The position numbers and the translations under genes were made by a program. The notes beneath the pieces are model-generated. The model saw only the letters and a program-made list of their open reading frames with translations, had not been told where the DNA came from and did not search any database. A DNA stretch of 64,000 nucleotides, taken from NCBI RefSeq assembly GCF_009858335.1, contig NZ_VMSE01000001.1, positions 1,426,001 to 1,490,000 of the forward strand, given 5' to 3'. Source of the stretch: Methylovorus glucosotrophus (GTDB lineage Bacteria > Pseudomonadota > Gammaproteobacteria > Burkholderiales > Methylophilaceae). This document shows, piece by piece, positions 56,749 to 64,000 of this stretch; position 1 is the first letter of the stretch, and every line of letters begins with the position of its first letter.

Positions 56749-59406
56749 ATGATCGAACCCGCCTTTAGCCACGGATTCCCTGTCATGCTGCCCTCGCTGT
56801 TATCCTCCCGTCGCCTGCTTACCCTGCAATGTCCCGCGCTGCATCAGATCCTGCCCGATGGGCTGGAGCCTGTCCGTCTTGCCGGGGGAGAGGGTATCAA
56901 CACCCTGTTTGACTACCAGCTCACGGTACGTAGCCGTCTGGGGGAAGTCGGCAGTGATCTCGACTTCGGTCCGCTGATGGGTCAAGTATTGACCTGCGGC
57001 ATCAGCCTCGAAGGCCACGGCCAGTTCCTGCCCGGTGCGCTGGGCGATCTCGGCATGGCGAATCAGGGGGCAGGCACACGGTATGTCAGTGGACTCATTA
57101 CCGACATACGCCATGTGGCGGAAGACAGCCGCCATGCGCTCTATGTCATCACGCTACGCCCCTGGCTCCACCTCGCCACCCTCACCACCGACTGCAAGGT
57201 GTTCCAGGACCAGACCGTGGTCGAGATCACCGAAGCCGTACTGGCGGACTACCCCTATGCGCTGGAGAAGCGGCTGATCGAGACCTATCCCGCCCGGGAT
57301 TACAGCGTGCAATACAACGAATCCGACTTTGCCTTCCTCACCCGGTTGTGGCGGGAGTGGGGCATCAGCTTTCATTTCCGCCATGACGACGGGCGCCATA
57401 CCCTGGTACTGGCCGATCACAATGGCGCCTATACGCCATTCCAGCCCGATGACCCGGCCAGTGGCTATCACACCATTGCCTATTACCCACCAGACCATAA
57501 GACCGATGCAGAGTACCTGCACCACTTCAGCGATGCCGAGCAACTGACCTCAGGCGTCTATGCCAGCCGCGATTACGACTACACCCGCCCCCGGGCCGAG
57601 CTCGCCGCCCGCAACGCCCAGCCGCGCAACACCGCCCATGGCGAGAGCGAGGTCTACCAATGGCGCACCGACCATGGCAGTGACTACAGCCAGCCCAATG
57701 CCGGCATGGACCGCGAAGCCAACCAGACCGAGCCGCAAGGTGAGCTCTTGGCCCGGCTGCGCATGGAAGCCCTGCGCCAGCCCGGTCACCGGGTGGCAGG
57801 CGAAGGCCATATCCGGGGTGTGGTGCCTGGCCATACCTTTACCCTCAAGGAACATCCCAGAGCAAAGGCCAATCAGGAGTACCTCATCCTCAGCACCACC
57901 TTGCTGATTGAGAATGTAAGCGAAGAGACCGTGTCCTCTTCAGCTTCAACGGTGCGTGCCGCCATCGTCGATAGCATCAGTGGCGCGCTGACAGGCGACC
58001 TCACCGGCACCTGGCGCATGGAGACCCACTTCAGCGGCCAGCCCACCCGCGAAGTGCTGCGCCCCGATGTGCTGCTGCCGCATGCGCCCGGCCACAAGCC
58101 ACGTACCCATGGCCCGGAGACCGCCCTCGTCACCGGCCCCACCGGCGACACCGCCGAGAGCAATCTCTACACCGACCAGTATGGCCGCATCAAGGTGCAG
58201 TTCCCCTGGGACCGCTATGGGCTGAAGAACCAGCACAGCAGTTGCTGGGTACGGGTATCGCAAGCCTGGGCAGGCAACCAGCTGGGGGCCATGCACCTGC
58301 CACGCATAGGCGAAGAAGTGCTGATTGATTTCCTCGGTGGGGATCCTGACCTGCCCATCTGTACTGGCCGTCTCTACAACCAGCTCAACCTGCCGCCCTG
58401 GCAGCTCCCGGCCCAGCAGGCCTTGAGCGGTATCCGCTCCCGTGAGCTCATCCCCGGTGGAGGCAATGGCGCTGCCGGCCGCAGCAATCACCTCATCCTC
58501 GATGACACCGATGGCAAGATCCAGCTACAGCTCAAGAGCGACCATGACAGCTCTTCCTTAAGCCTGGGGCATATCACCCGTATAGACGGCAATGCCGGAC
58601 GGCTGGATTACCGGGGTGAAGGCCTGGAACTCCGCACCGATGGGCATGGGGCGATCCGCGCCAGACAAGGCCTTATCCTCACCACCGAAGCGAGACGAGA
58701 AGCGCAGAACCACCTCACCGACCTCAGCGAGACCACGGCAAGATTAGCACAGGCACAAGCCCAGCATGCCGACCTGGGTCAGCTCGCCAGCCAGCACCAG
58801 GCACAGGACAACGACGACCAGCCCAGGGTGAGCGAACGGCTGCAGGGGCAGAATGACGGTATTACCGGCAACAACAGCAGCAATACAAACTCCAACGACA
58901 CCGCCTTCCCCGAACTGCAGCAACCGCATCTGGTCATGGCAAGCCCCGCTGGCATTGCCAGCACCACCCCCGGCAGTACCCATCAGCACAGTGGCGAAGA
59001 CCATGCCATTGCCACGGGCAGCCATGTCAGCTTGAGTGCCAATCGCAGCCTCATCGCCAGTGTGCGTGAGGCGATACGGCTGTTTGCGTACAAGGCGGGC
59101 ATCAAGCTCATTTCGGCACAAGAGAGCATCGATATCCAAGCCCTCAAACACAGCATCGACATGGTCGCCAATCTGGACATTCGCCACACCGCAGAAAACA
59201 TCACCTTCACCGCCAAACAGGAAATTGTGGTGAACGCGGGCGGCAGCTACACCCGCTGGAGCGCCAGCGGCATTGAGAGCGGCACAGCAGGTATCTGGAA
59301 AGTCCATGCCAACCAGCATGGGATGGATGGCCCCAAAACATTGCCGGTGGTGATGCCCCCGATACTCACCGGTACGCCTAACGCAAGCAGGTCTTTTTCA
59401 AAATAA
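56749..59406 (+). CDS. vgrG: Type VI secretion spike protein VgrG
   Basis: VgrG trimers tip the T6SS needle. The frame gives 885 residues; ATG 56785 is an alternative start (873), and neither has a good ribosome site. The N-terminal gp27-like domain shows TRDYSVQYNESDFAFLTRLWREWG, the gp5-like OB region has QYGRIKVQFPWDR and SCWVRVSQAWAGNQLG, and the end is a long DUF2345-type beta-prism (residues about 620-860). Hcp and sheath genes are not in this window, so it is an orphan VgrG. The effector gene follows 15 bases later. Confidence 0.95.
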   Translation: MIEPAFSHGFPVMLPSLLSSRRLLTLQCPALHQILPDGLEPVRLAGGEGINTLFDYQLTVRSRLGEVGSDLDFGPLMGQVLTCGISLEGHGQFLPGALGDLGMANQGAGTRYVSGLITDIRHVAEDSRHALYVITLRPWLHLATLTTDCKVFQDQTVVEITEAVLADYPYALEKRLIETYPARDYSVQYNESDFAFLTRLWREWGISFHFRHDDGRHTLVLADHNGAYTPFQPDDPASGYHTIAYYPPDHKTDAEYLHHFSDAEQLTSGVYASRDYDYTRPRAELAARNAQPRNTAHGESEVYQWRTDHGSDYSQPNAGMDREANQTEPQGELLARLRMEALRQPGHRVAGEGHIRGVVPGHTFTLKEHPRAKANQEYLILSTTLLIENVSEETVSSSASTVRAAIVDSISGALTGDLTGTWRMETHFSGQPTREVLRPDVLLPHAPGHKPRTHGPETALVTGPTGDTAESNLYTDQYGRIKVQFPWDRYGLKNQHSSCWVRVSQAWAGNQLGAMHLPRIGEEVLIDFLGGDPDLPICTGRLYNQLNLPPWQLPAQQALSGIRSRELIPGGGNGAAGRSNHLILDDTDGKIQLQLKSDHDSSSLSLGHITRIDGNAGRLDYRGEGLELRTDGHGAIRARQGLILTTEARREAQNHLTDLSETTARLAQAQAQHADLGQLASQHQAQDNDDQPRVSERLQGQNDGITGNNSSNTNSNDTAFPELQQPHLVMASPAGIASTTPGSTHQHSGEDHAIATGSHVSLSANRSLIASVREAIRLFAYKAGIKLISAQESIDIQALKHSIDMVANLDIRHTAENITFTAKQEIVVNAGGSYTRWSASGIESGTAGIWKVHANQHGMDGPKTLPVVMPPILTGTPNASRSFSK

Positions 59407-59421
59407 CCCTAGAGTCATTTC

Positions 59422-61782
59422 ATGCTGATCAGCTACCCATTCATCATCGATTCCACGCATGCCGACCATAGCGAGACCATCCGCTATGCCTTTGGCGGAC
59501 ACTATCCTGTTAACAGTTTCATGGAGTGGCACAATGGCATCCACCTGAACGCACCTGTGGATGGCGACAAAGGCTATGCGCCACTGCGCGCGATTGCCGA
59601 TGGCAAGGTGATCTACACCGTAGAGCCGGATCCCAGCCCCAGTGACAACCCCGACCACCCACAAAACTACGCGGCTTACTGCGAGGGGCATGCCGAGTGG
59701 ACAGACAAGGGCATGGTGATACTGGAGCACATGGCCGAGATCGGGGCGAATGGTGATACCCCCGTGAGCTTTACCTTTTACAGCGTGTATATGCATCTGA
59801 AGTCACTGGCGGTAAAGCAGGGGCAGCGCGTCTACCGCAAGGACAAGCTGGGCGAAGCCGGGCAGATATACAGCCAGCTGGCGCATGTGCATGTTGAAAT
59901 CTGCATGGATGAGGCCAACCTGACGACGCTGCTGGGGCAAGCGCCGGATGCGCTGCCTGCCCTGGGTCAGGCGCCCACCCGGAGTGGGCGCACCGATGTG
60001 GTGTTTGGCAGCACTTATGTGTATTTGCCTGCAGGCACACCGGTGCATGCACGCCAGCCCACGACCCATATGGCGACCCCCAGCGGGGCCACGCTACCCG
60101 CACCGCTGTGGGTGAAGCTGGATTACGAAGGCGATGCCCACCTCACCACATACCACGCCACAGGCGAGCATGCCGGGGAGGTGATTGGCACCAAGGTGGC
60201 GGAGCGCCGGGGCGAGTATGCGCTGCATAAGGAAGCCGACAAGCGGCATAAGAGCCTTGCCGAAAGCCAGCAGGCGCAAAGCAGCCCCAGTGGCTGGTAT
60301 GAGTTGCTGCGCTTTGGGCGGGTGCTGGGGTCAGACCCGCTGCCAGCGGGGGCAGAGCACTGGCGCTGCATTCATACGTCGCAGGGGCTGTTGTGGGCGA
60401 ATCTGAATGCGCCGGGTACGTTTCAGTTTAGCGATGCCGATTTCCCCGCCATCATGGGCTGGCAATGCATACAGGATGACGACAATCCCCTGGACCAGCG
60501 CTGCGATAGCAAGACCCTGCGCGAGCTCTTTGCCCGCCAGCATGTCCGCATGGAAGACCGCAAGCGGGCACTAGAGCGCACCGACGAAGGCTTGCGCAAG
60601 CTGGCAAGCCCGATACTCACCCCTTCAGACAGCCTGGCCGACAAACTCAAGCACCTGATCTGCAAGTTCCCCAGCGAGTTTGACCAGGGTACTTTCGAAG
60701 CCCGCTACGGCCATATCAAGGATTTGCCGCATTACAGAAACGATAAAACCGACAAGAGCTGGGAGGCACTTGAGGCGCATATCAAGGCCTTGACCCGCAC
60801 CGATTTGCCCGAGGCGTATAAACATGCCCAATGGCATTTCCATCCCATCGCCTTTATCCAGCACATGCGCAAATGCATGTGGCTGGGGGTGGAAGAATTC
60901 AAGCAGCTGTTGCCCAGCCATGCCATACGCTCTGGCACGGTGACGGATGCGAATGGGATAGTTCAGAACCGACTGCTTTGGGAGGGGGTTGCTGGTTGGG
61001 ATAAGGTTTCCACAGGCAGGACTACTTCGCTCGCCCATCGTATCCCACTCAACCGCACCCTGCGCAAATACGGTCTGAATAGCCCACTAAGAATGGCGGC
61101 TTTCTTTGGCAATGCGGTACAGGAGACCTCATGGCTTAACTCGTTTTCTGAGATAGGTGCCTCCAACAAGTATTACACCCCCTGGCATGGGCGCGGCTTT
61201 TTGCAGTTAACGAACCCGGCCAACTATTTTGATTACTGGCGCTTCCGCGGGCGCAAGGTGGATGCGGCGCTGGGGACAAGGCTACAGGCAGCCTTTAATG
61301 ACATGTACAAGCACAAGGAGAAGCAAGCGCTCAAACTGCTGAAAGATGAGAATTTCCCGGAAATTCCTCAGCAGATGAAAGACTGGCGGGATGATCTCTT
61401 GGGCTCACCCGATAATTCCAGACTGGACTCTATGAACGCACCCTCTGACAGCGCTGGTTGGTATGCCGTTAAAAATCAGCTTCAAGAATATGCCGATGCT
61501 CCTCACATACTGGAACGCATCGTCGTGAATACCACCGACCTGAAAGGCAACCCCACTGGCAGGCATCTTTATTACCGAAGCAACAGCTTCTGGCAGGTGT
61601 CTGCATCCGTTAACCGTCCTGCGGTAAGGAACCATTCTGACTACTCTGGAATGAATGGCTTCGATTCCCGTTGTTCCGCTTATGGCGTGGCTCTTGCTGT
61701 GCTCAGCGAAATGAGACTCCCGGATTCTGAGGGCAAGCTAAGCATTGAATACCCTGAAGGCTATAAGCCAAGGAGACCTTAA
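59422..61782 (+). CDS. Putative T6SS peptidoglycan effector (M23-like plus GH19-like)
   Basis: The 786-residue protein has two enzymatic-looking parts. Residues about 20-170 match M23/LytM peptidases: EWHNGIHL (His37, but His41 where Asp is usual), LEHMAE and AHVHVEI. Residues about 540-680 look like a GH19 lysozyme: FFGNAVQETSW with Glu568, and HGRGFLQLTNPANY. A linker rich in Ala lies between. No signal peptide, as expected for cargo. It lies directly after vgrG without a DUF4123 adaptor, and the immunity gene follows 2 bases after its stop. Confidence 0.8.
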   Translation: MLISYPFIIDSTHADHSETIRYAFGGHYPVNSFMEWHNGIHLNAPVDGDKGYAPLRAIADGKVIYTVEPDPSPSDNPDHPQNYAAYCEGHAEWTDKGMVILEHMAEIGANGDTPVSFTFYSVYMHLKSLAVKQGQRVYRKDKLGEAGQIYSQLAHVHVEICMDEANLTTLLGQAPDALPALGQAPTRSGRTDVVFGSTYVYLPAGTPVHARQPTTHMATPSGATLPAPLWVKLDYEGDAHLTTYHATGEHAGEVIGTKVAERRGEYALHKEADKRHKSLAESQQAQSSPSGWYELLRFGRVLGSDPLPAGAEHWRCIHTSQGLLWANLNAPGTFQFSDADFPAIMGWQCIQDDDNPLDQRCDSKTLRELFARQHVRMEDRKRALERTDEGLRKLASPILTPSDSLADKLKHLICKFPSEFDQGTFEARYGHIKDLPHYRNDKTDKSWEALEAHIKALTRTDLPEAYKHAQWHFHPIAFIQHMRKCMWLGVEEFKQLLPSHAIRSGTVTDANGIVQNRLLWEGVAGWDKVSTGRTTSLAHRIPLNRTLRKYGLNSPLRMAAFFGNAVQETSWLNSFSEIGASNKYYTPWHGRGFLQLTNPANYFDYWRFRGRKVDAALGTRLQAAFNDMYKHKEKQALKLLKDENFPEIPQQMKDWRDDLLGSPDNSRLDSMNAPSDSAGWYAVKNQLQEYADAPHILERIVVNTTDLKGNPTGRHLYYRSNSFWQVSASVNRPAVRNHSDYSGMNGFDSRCSAYGVALAVLSEMRLPDSEGKLSIEYPEGYKPRRP

Positions 61783-61783
61783 C

Positions 61784-62437
61784 TTGAAAAAACTTCTTTA
61801 TTTGCTCACTTTGCTGAGTGTTTCGTTTCCTGCAATAGCAAACGACTACATCCCTACTATTCGAGTTGAGACCAACCTGGGAGAGGGCTGCCATATTGCG
61901 GCAACTCTCCCTAAAGGTGAGCGAAGCCGTATGGGAGGGTTGCTGCAACAGCGTCTAGGTGGGTTTCGTGTTGAGCCACTGCCTGCCAGCTGGAAGTCGA
62001 ACATGGGGGAAATGTATTTTTCTCTGCGGTGCCTAGATGTTAACGATCCAGACGTATCTGGCCCAAGAGTACCGATTAAGTATGACCCGGTTTCTGATCA
62101 TTGGGTAAAGGATATGAGTGAGTGGATAGCCAAAGCTAAGCAGTTACCAGACAAATACGATCGAGAGTTTGAACTTGCCGACATCAATGCCAGAGACGCT
62201 TTTGAGGTGAATGCTGTTAATTCAAAAGGTTGGGTCATGACCCAAAAAGATATTACCGGGGAAGAAAATGGACGTCGTCACTCCTTAATGTTTTGTTTGG
62301 TCCGTCCACCCAAAGCTTTATGTGGGGACGGGGTTACAGGGTATTTGATTGATCCCAAAAGCGACCTCACCAAGCGTGCGCTGGAGATCATCCGCACCAT
62401 TGAGTTTTTACCCGATGTGCCAGCCGTGGGCCAGTGA
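61784..62437 (+). CDS. Probable periplasmic immunity protein for the effector
   Basis: TTG start at 61784, with AGGAG at 61771-61775 inside the effector's last codons. The 217-residue product has a signal peptide (LLYLLTLLSVSFPAIAND), so it would be periplasmic, where a peptidoglycan toxin must be neutralised. Four Cys (36, 83, 171, 180) are shared with the paralogue at 63331 and may form two disulfides. The ending RTIEFLPDVPA is also shared. I recognise no published family; the assignment rests on position, export and the paralogue. Confidence 0.65.
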   Translation: MKKLLYLLTLLSVSFPAIANDYIPTIRVETNLGEGCHIAATLPKGERSRMGGLLQQRLGGFRVEPLPASWKSNMGEMYFSLRCLDVNDPDVSGPRVPIKYDPVSDHWVKDMSEWIAKAKQLPDKYDREFELADINARDAFEVNAVNSKGWVMTQKDITGEENGRRHSLMFCLVRPPKALCGDGVTGYLIDPKSDLTKRALEIIRTIEFLPDVPAVGQ

Positions 62438-62523
62438 AGCCTTGAGCCGTCAAGTTTTCAGCTCAAGCGCTGGCGGGTATGCGATCACCATGAAAATGGT
62501 GGAATACCCGATGCGGCTGATTG

Positions 62524-62556
62524 TGGACGGACAAGAGCATGGTGATGCTGGAGCAC
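62524..62556 (+). pseudogene. Short remnant like the effector's M23 segment
   Basis: These 33 bases match effector bases 59698-59730 at 30 positions. In frame they read WTDKSMVMLEH against WTDKGMVILEH, but a stop lies just upstream in this frame and the frame ends at TAA 62581-62583. It is in the 163-base spacer after the first immunity gene and probably marks the 5' edge of a lost effector copy. Confidence 0.5.
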
Positions 62557-62600
62557 TCCATGATACTGGATGTCATCAAATAACTTGATGGGTAAAGTAA

Positions 62601-63092
62601 ATGTATAAGTATATTAATATTTACCTTATAAGTTTGTTTTTAACGACAAATTGCATGGCCGATTATGCTAGTAATATATCAATAAAAATATTATCAAATT
62701 ATAAAATTGAAATAAATTATATAAAAAAAATATACACGGTTAAGGTGGATCATAGTATTGATGGATACAACATAGACTGTGATAAAAAAAACATGGTAAT
62801 TTGGGGAAGGCCAAAATTATTTAATCCGGCTAGCCCTCAAAGTTCAAACGTTACCATACTGAAAATAAATCAACCTTCGATCAAAAAAGAAATAGGCATT
62901 ATGGGAGGTGTATTTGATGTTTTCTATCTCAAAAATAAACCTATTGTTTACATAGAATCTGGAATGGAGGAACTATTAGTAAATTTAACAGATGGGTCAT
63001 TCTTGGAAAAAAAAGGATATGAAGCAGAACCCTCCGACTTTGAAGATTGTCCGGATTTTTTTGGGAAATCCTATCGTAGATATCCTGAATAA
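62601..63092 (+). CDS. AT-rich orphan gene for a secreted protein (163 aa)
   Basis: ATG 62601 opens a 163-residue frame of very low GC, with AAA, ATA and TTA codons that the rest of the window avoids. The start reads as a signal peptide (YINIYLISLFLTTNCMADYA) and the mature protein is Lys/Ile/Tyr-rich with VTILKINQPSIKKEIG and a final DCPDFFGKSYRRYPE. No family is recognised. It sits between immunity genes, so an immunity protein from a foreign donor is a reasonable guess. Confidence 0.65.
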   Translation: MYKYINIYLISLFLTTNCMADYASNISIKILSNYKIEINYIKKIYTVKVDHSIDGYNIDCDKKNMVIWGRPKLFNPASPQSSNVTILKINQPSIKKEIGIMGGVFDVFYLKNKPIVYIESGMEELLVNLTDGSFLEKKGYEAEPSDFEDCPDFFGKSYRRYPE

Positions 63093-63117
63093 TTTTTCAC
63101 CTTAAAAATACATTTGC

Positions 63118-63327
63118 TACCGCAGCCAAGCCCTCTGGCGGGCATGCGCAAAAGTTAACCTGCCAGCAATTGCCACCCGCACCGATTACTCCCGAATGAA
63201 TGGCTTCGACTCCCGCTGCTCCGCCTATGGCGTAGCACTTGCCGTACTCACCGAAATGCGACTTCCGAATGCTGAGGGCAAGCTAAGCATTGAATATCCT
63301 GAAGGCTATACGCCAAGGAGACCTTAA
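63118..63327 (+). pseudogene. Orphan C-terminal tail of a second effector allele
   Basis: This in-frame 69-codon segment (stop TAA 63325-63327) aligns without gaps to effector residues 718-786: it reads YRSQALWRACAKVNLPAI at the front and MNGFDSRCSAYGVAL, then PEGYTPRRP at the end. The first 25 residues differ at over half the positions, the end is almost identical, including the downstream ribosome site. No start or upstream part exists, so it cannot be made as a toxin. It directly precedes the second immunity gene. Confidence 0.85.
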
Positions 63328-63330
63328 CTC

Positions 63331-63993
63331 ATGCGATCACTAATCGTTTGTTCTACTCTTATTTTTGCCTTGGGACATCAAGCTGCATTCGCAGCGCCGA
63401 CCAATGAGCGAGTGAGTGTCGTATTTGGCAAAGGCTGCAATATTGCAGTAACGCTACCTCACACGCGCCATGGTGGTATTGGTAATGGAGGAGACCCTGA
63501 TTCCCAAGAAGGAGGAATGGAAGTTAACCCCCTGCCTGCCAGCTGGAAGTCGAACATGGGGCGGATGTATTTTTCTCTTGAGTGCATGAATAAGAACGAC
63601 CCCAATCTCATGCAACCTTCTGGAGTTCTTAACTCCACCACGAACACGTGGGGAAAAGACCCTGACTACATGCGCAGCTATCTGACCACCTCCACAGAAG
63701 CCTATGAGCGTAACAAAGCCGAGGAAATTATAGAAACTACGCAGGTTTACGATATTAAAGCCGTGAATGGCCATGGGTGGGCTGATACCTATGTCTATTT
63801 AATCGGCGATGAACAATATCGTCAGCGTTCCATGAGTTTTTGTATTTTTCATGATTCAAAAGCGTTGTGTGGGAATGGCAAGGTGGCATACGTGAATGAG
63901 CCGCAGGGCGATCTTACGCAGCATGCTATTGAAATCCTTCGCACCATTGAGTTTTTACCCGATGTGCCAGCCGTTGAGCCAGTTAAACAATGA
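63331..63993 (+). CDS. Second immunity-protein paralogue (220 aa)
   Basis: ATG 63331 follows AGGAG (63316-63320), the same control signal as at the first immunity gene. The 220-residue product has a signal peptide (VCSTLIFALGHQAAFAAPT) and the same core: GKGCNIAVTLP, LPASWKSNMGRMYFSLEC, SFCIFHDSKALCGNG and RTIEFLPDVPA. The middle differs strongly from the paralogue at 61784, as expected for immunity proteins that match different toxin alleles. The stop is TGA 63991-63993. Confidence 0.7.
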   Translation: MRSLIVCSTLIFALGHQAAFAAPTNERVSVVFGKGCNIAVTLPHTRHGGIGNGGDPDSQEGGMEVNPLPASWKSNMGRMYFSLECMNKNDPNLMQPSGVLNSTTNTWGKDPDYMRSYLTTSTEAYERNKAEEIIETTQVYDIKAVNGHGWADTYVYLIGDEQYRQRSMSFCIFHDSKALCGNGKVAYVNEPQGDLTQHAIEILRTIEFLPDVPAVEPVKQ

Positions 63994-64000
63994 GAAATTA

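Noticed and set aside
1-64000. CRISPR array or insertion sequence
   Set aside because: No regularly spaced repeats and no transposase genes were seen on either strand.

Overview
This 64 kb window looks like a chromosomal segment of a Gram-negative betaproteobacterium with moderate to high GC. The gene order rpsB-tsf-pyrH-frr-uppS-cdsA-dxr-rseP-bamA-skp-lpxD-fabZ-lpxA-lpxB-rnhB, a yceD-rpmF-plsX-fabH-fabD-fabG-acpP-fabF run and a pabC-mltG-tmk-holB-pilZ-tatD run are typical of that class. Squalene genes hpnCDE, a two-subunit pyruvate carboxylase and a PQQ-era style periplasmic molybdenum hydroxylase would suit a methylotroph such as a Methylophilaceae member. That family placement is an inference, not something proven by the sequence.

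Layout. Positions 1-5540 hold the end of a HAD phosphatase gene, a YjdF-like membrane protein, a small unknown gene, and a minus-strand operon hpnC-hpnD-hpnE, a four-helix membrane protein and a YciK-type SDR. Positions 5668-8400 carry a methylthio-nucleoside phosphorylase, peptide deformylase, tRNA-Ser(UGA), a cupin and an SDR. The minus-strand map-glnD-dinB group follows at 8429-13013, divergent from the long translation, envelope and lipid A operon (13242-27531). Positions 27528-33709 are minus strand: pycA-pycB, a terminator, maf-2, a DUF4139 protein and an RsmI-like methyltransferase. A compact pair of overlapping promoters at about 33727-33755 separates these from the fatty-acid cluster (33764-39882). 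After a 321-bp AT-rich gap come the folate, murein, dTMP and clamp-loader genes (40204-45671).

The accessory part starts near 45750. It holds a secreted unknown protein, a LysR regulator divergent from an xdhC-mocA-iorA-iorB molybdo-enzyme operon, a cyanide-insensitive bd oxidase operon (cioA-cioB-DUF2474), a basic protein of unknown function, a ferredoxin-NADP reductase and a degenerate response regulator.

Positions 56749-64000 are a type VI secretion vgrG island and the most interesting region. A VgrG spike gene is followed by a 786-residue putative peptidoglycan-cleaving effector (M23-like plus GH19-like) and its probable periplasmic immunity gene. The DNA then becomes a mosaic. It holds a short remnant resembling the effector's M23 segment, a very AT-rich orphan gene for a secreted protein, an in-frame 69-codon relic of the effector's C-terminus and a second immunity paralogue. 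The arrangement suggests a decayed tandem effector-immunity duplication that received foreign DNA.
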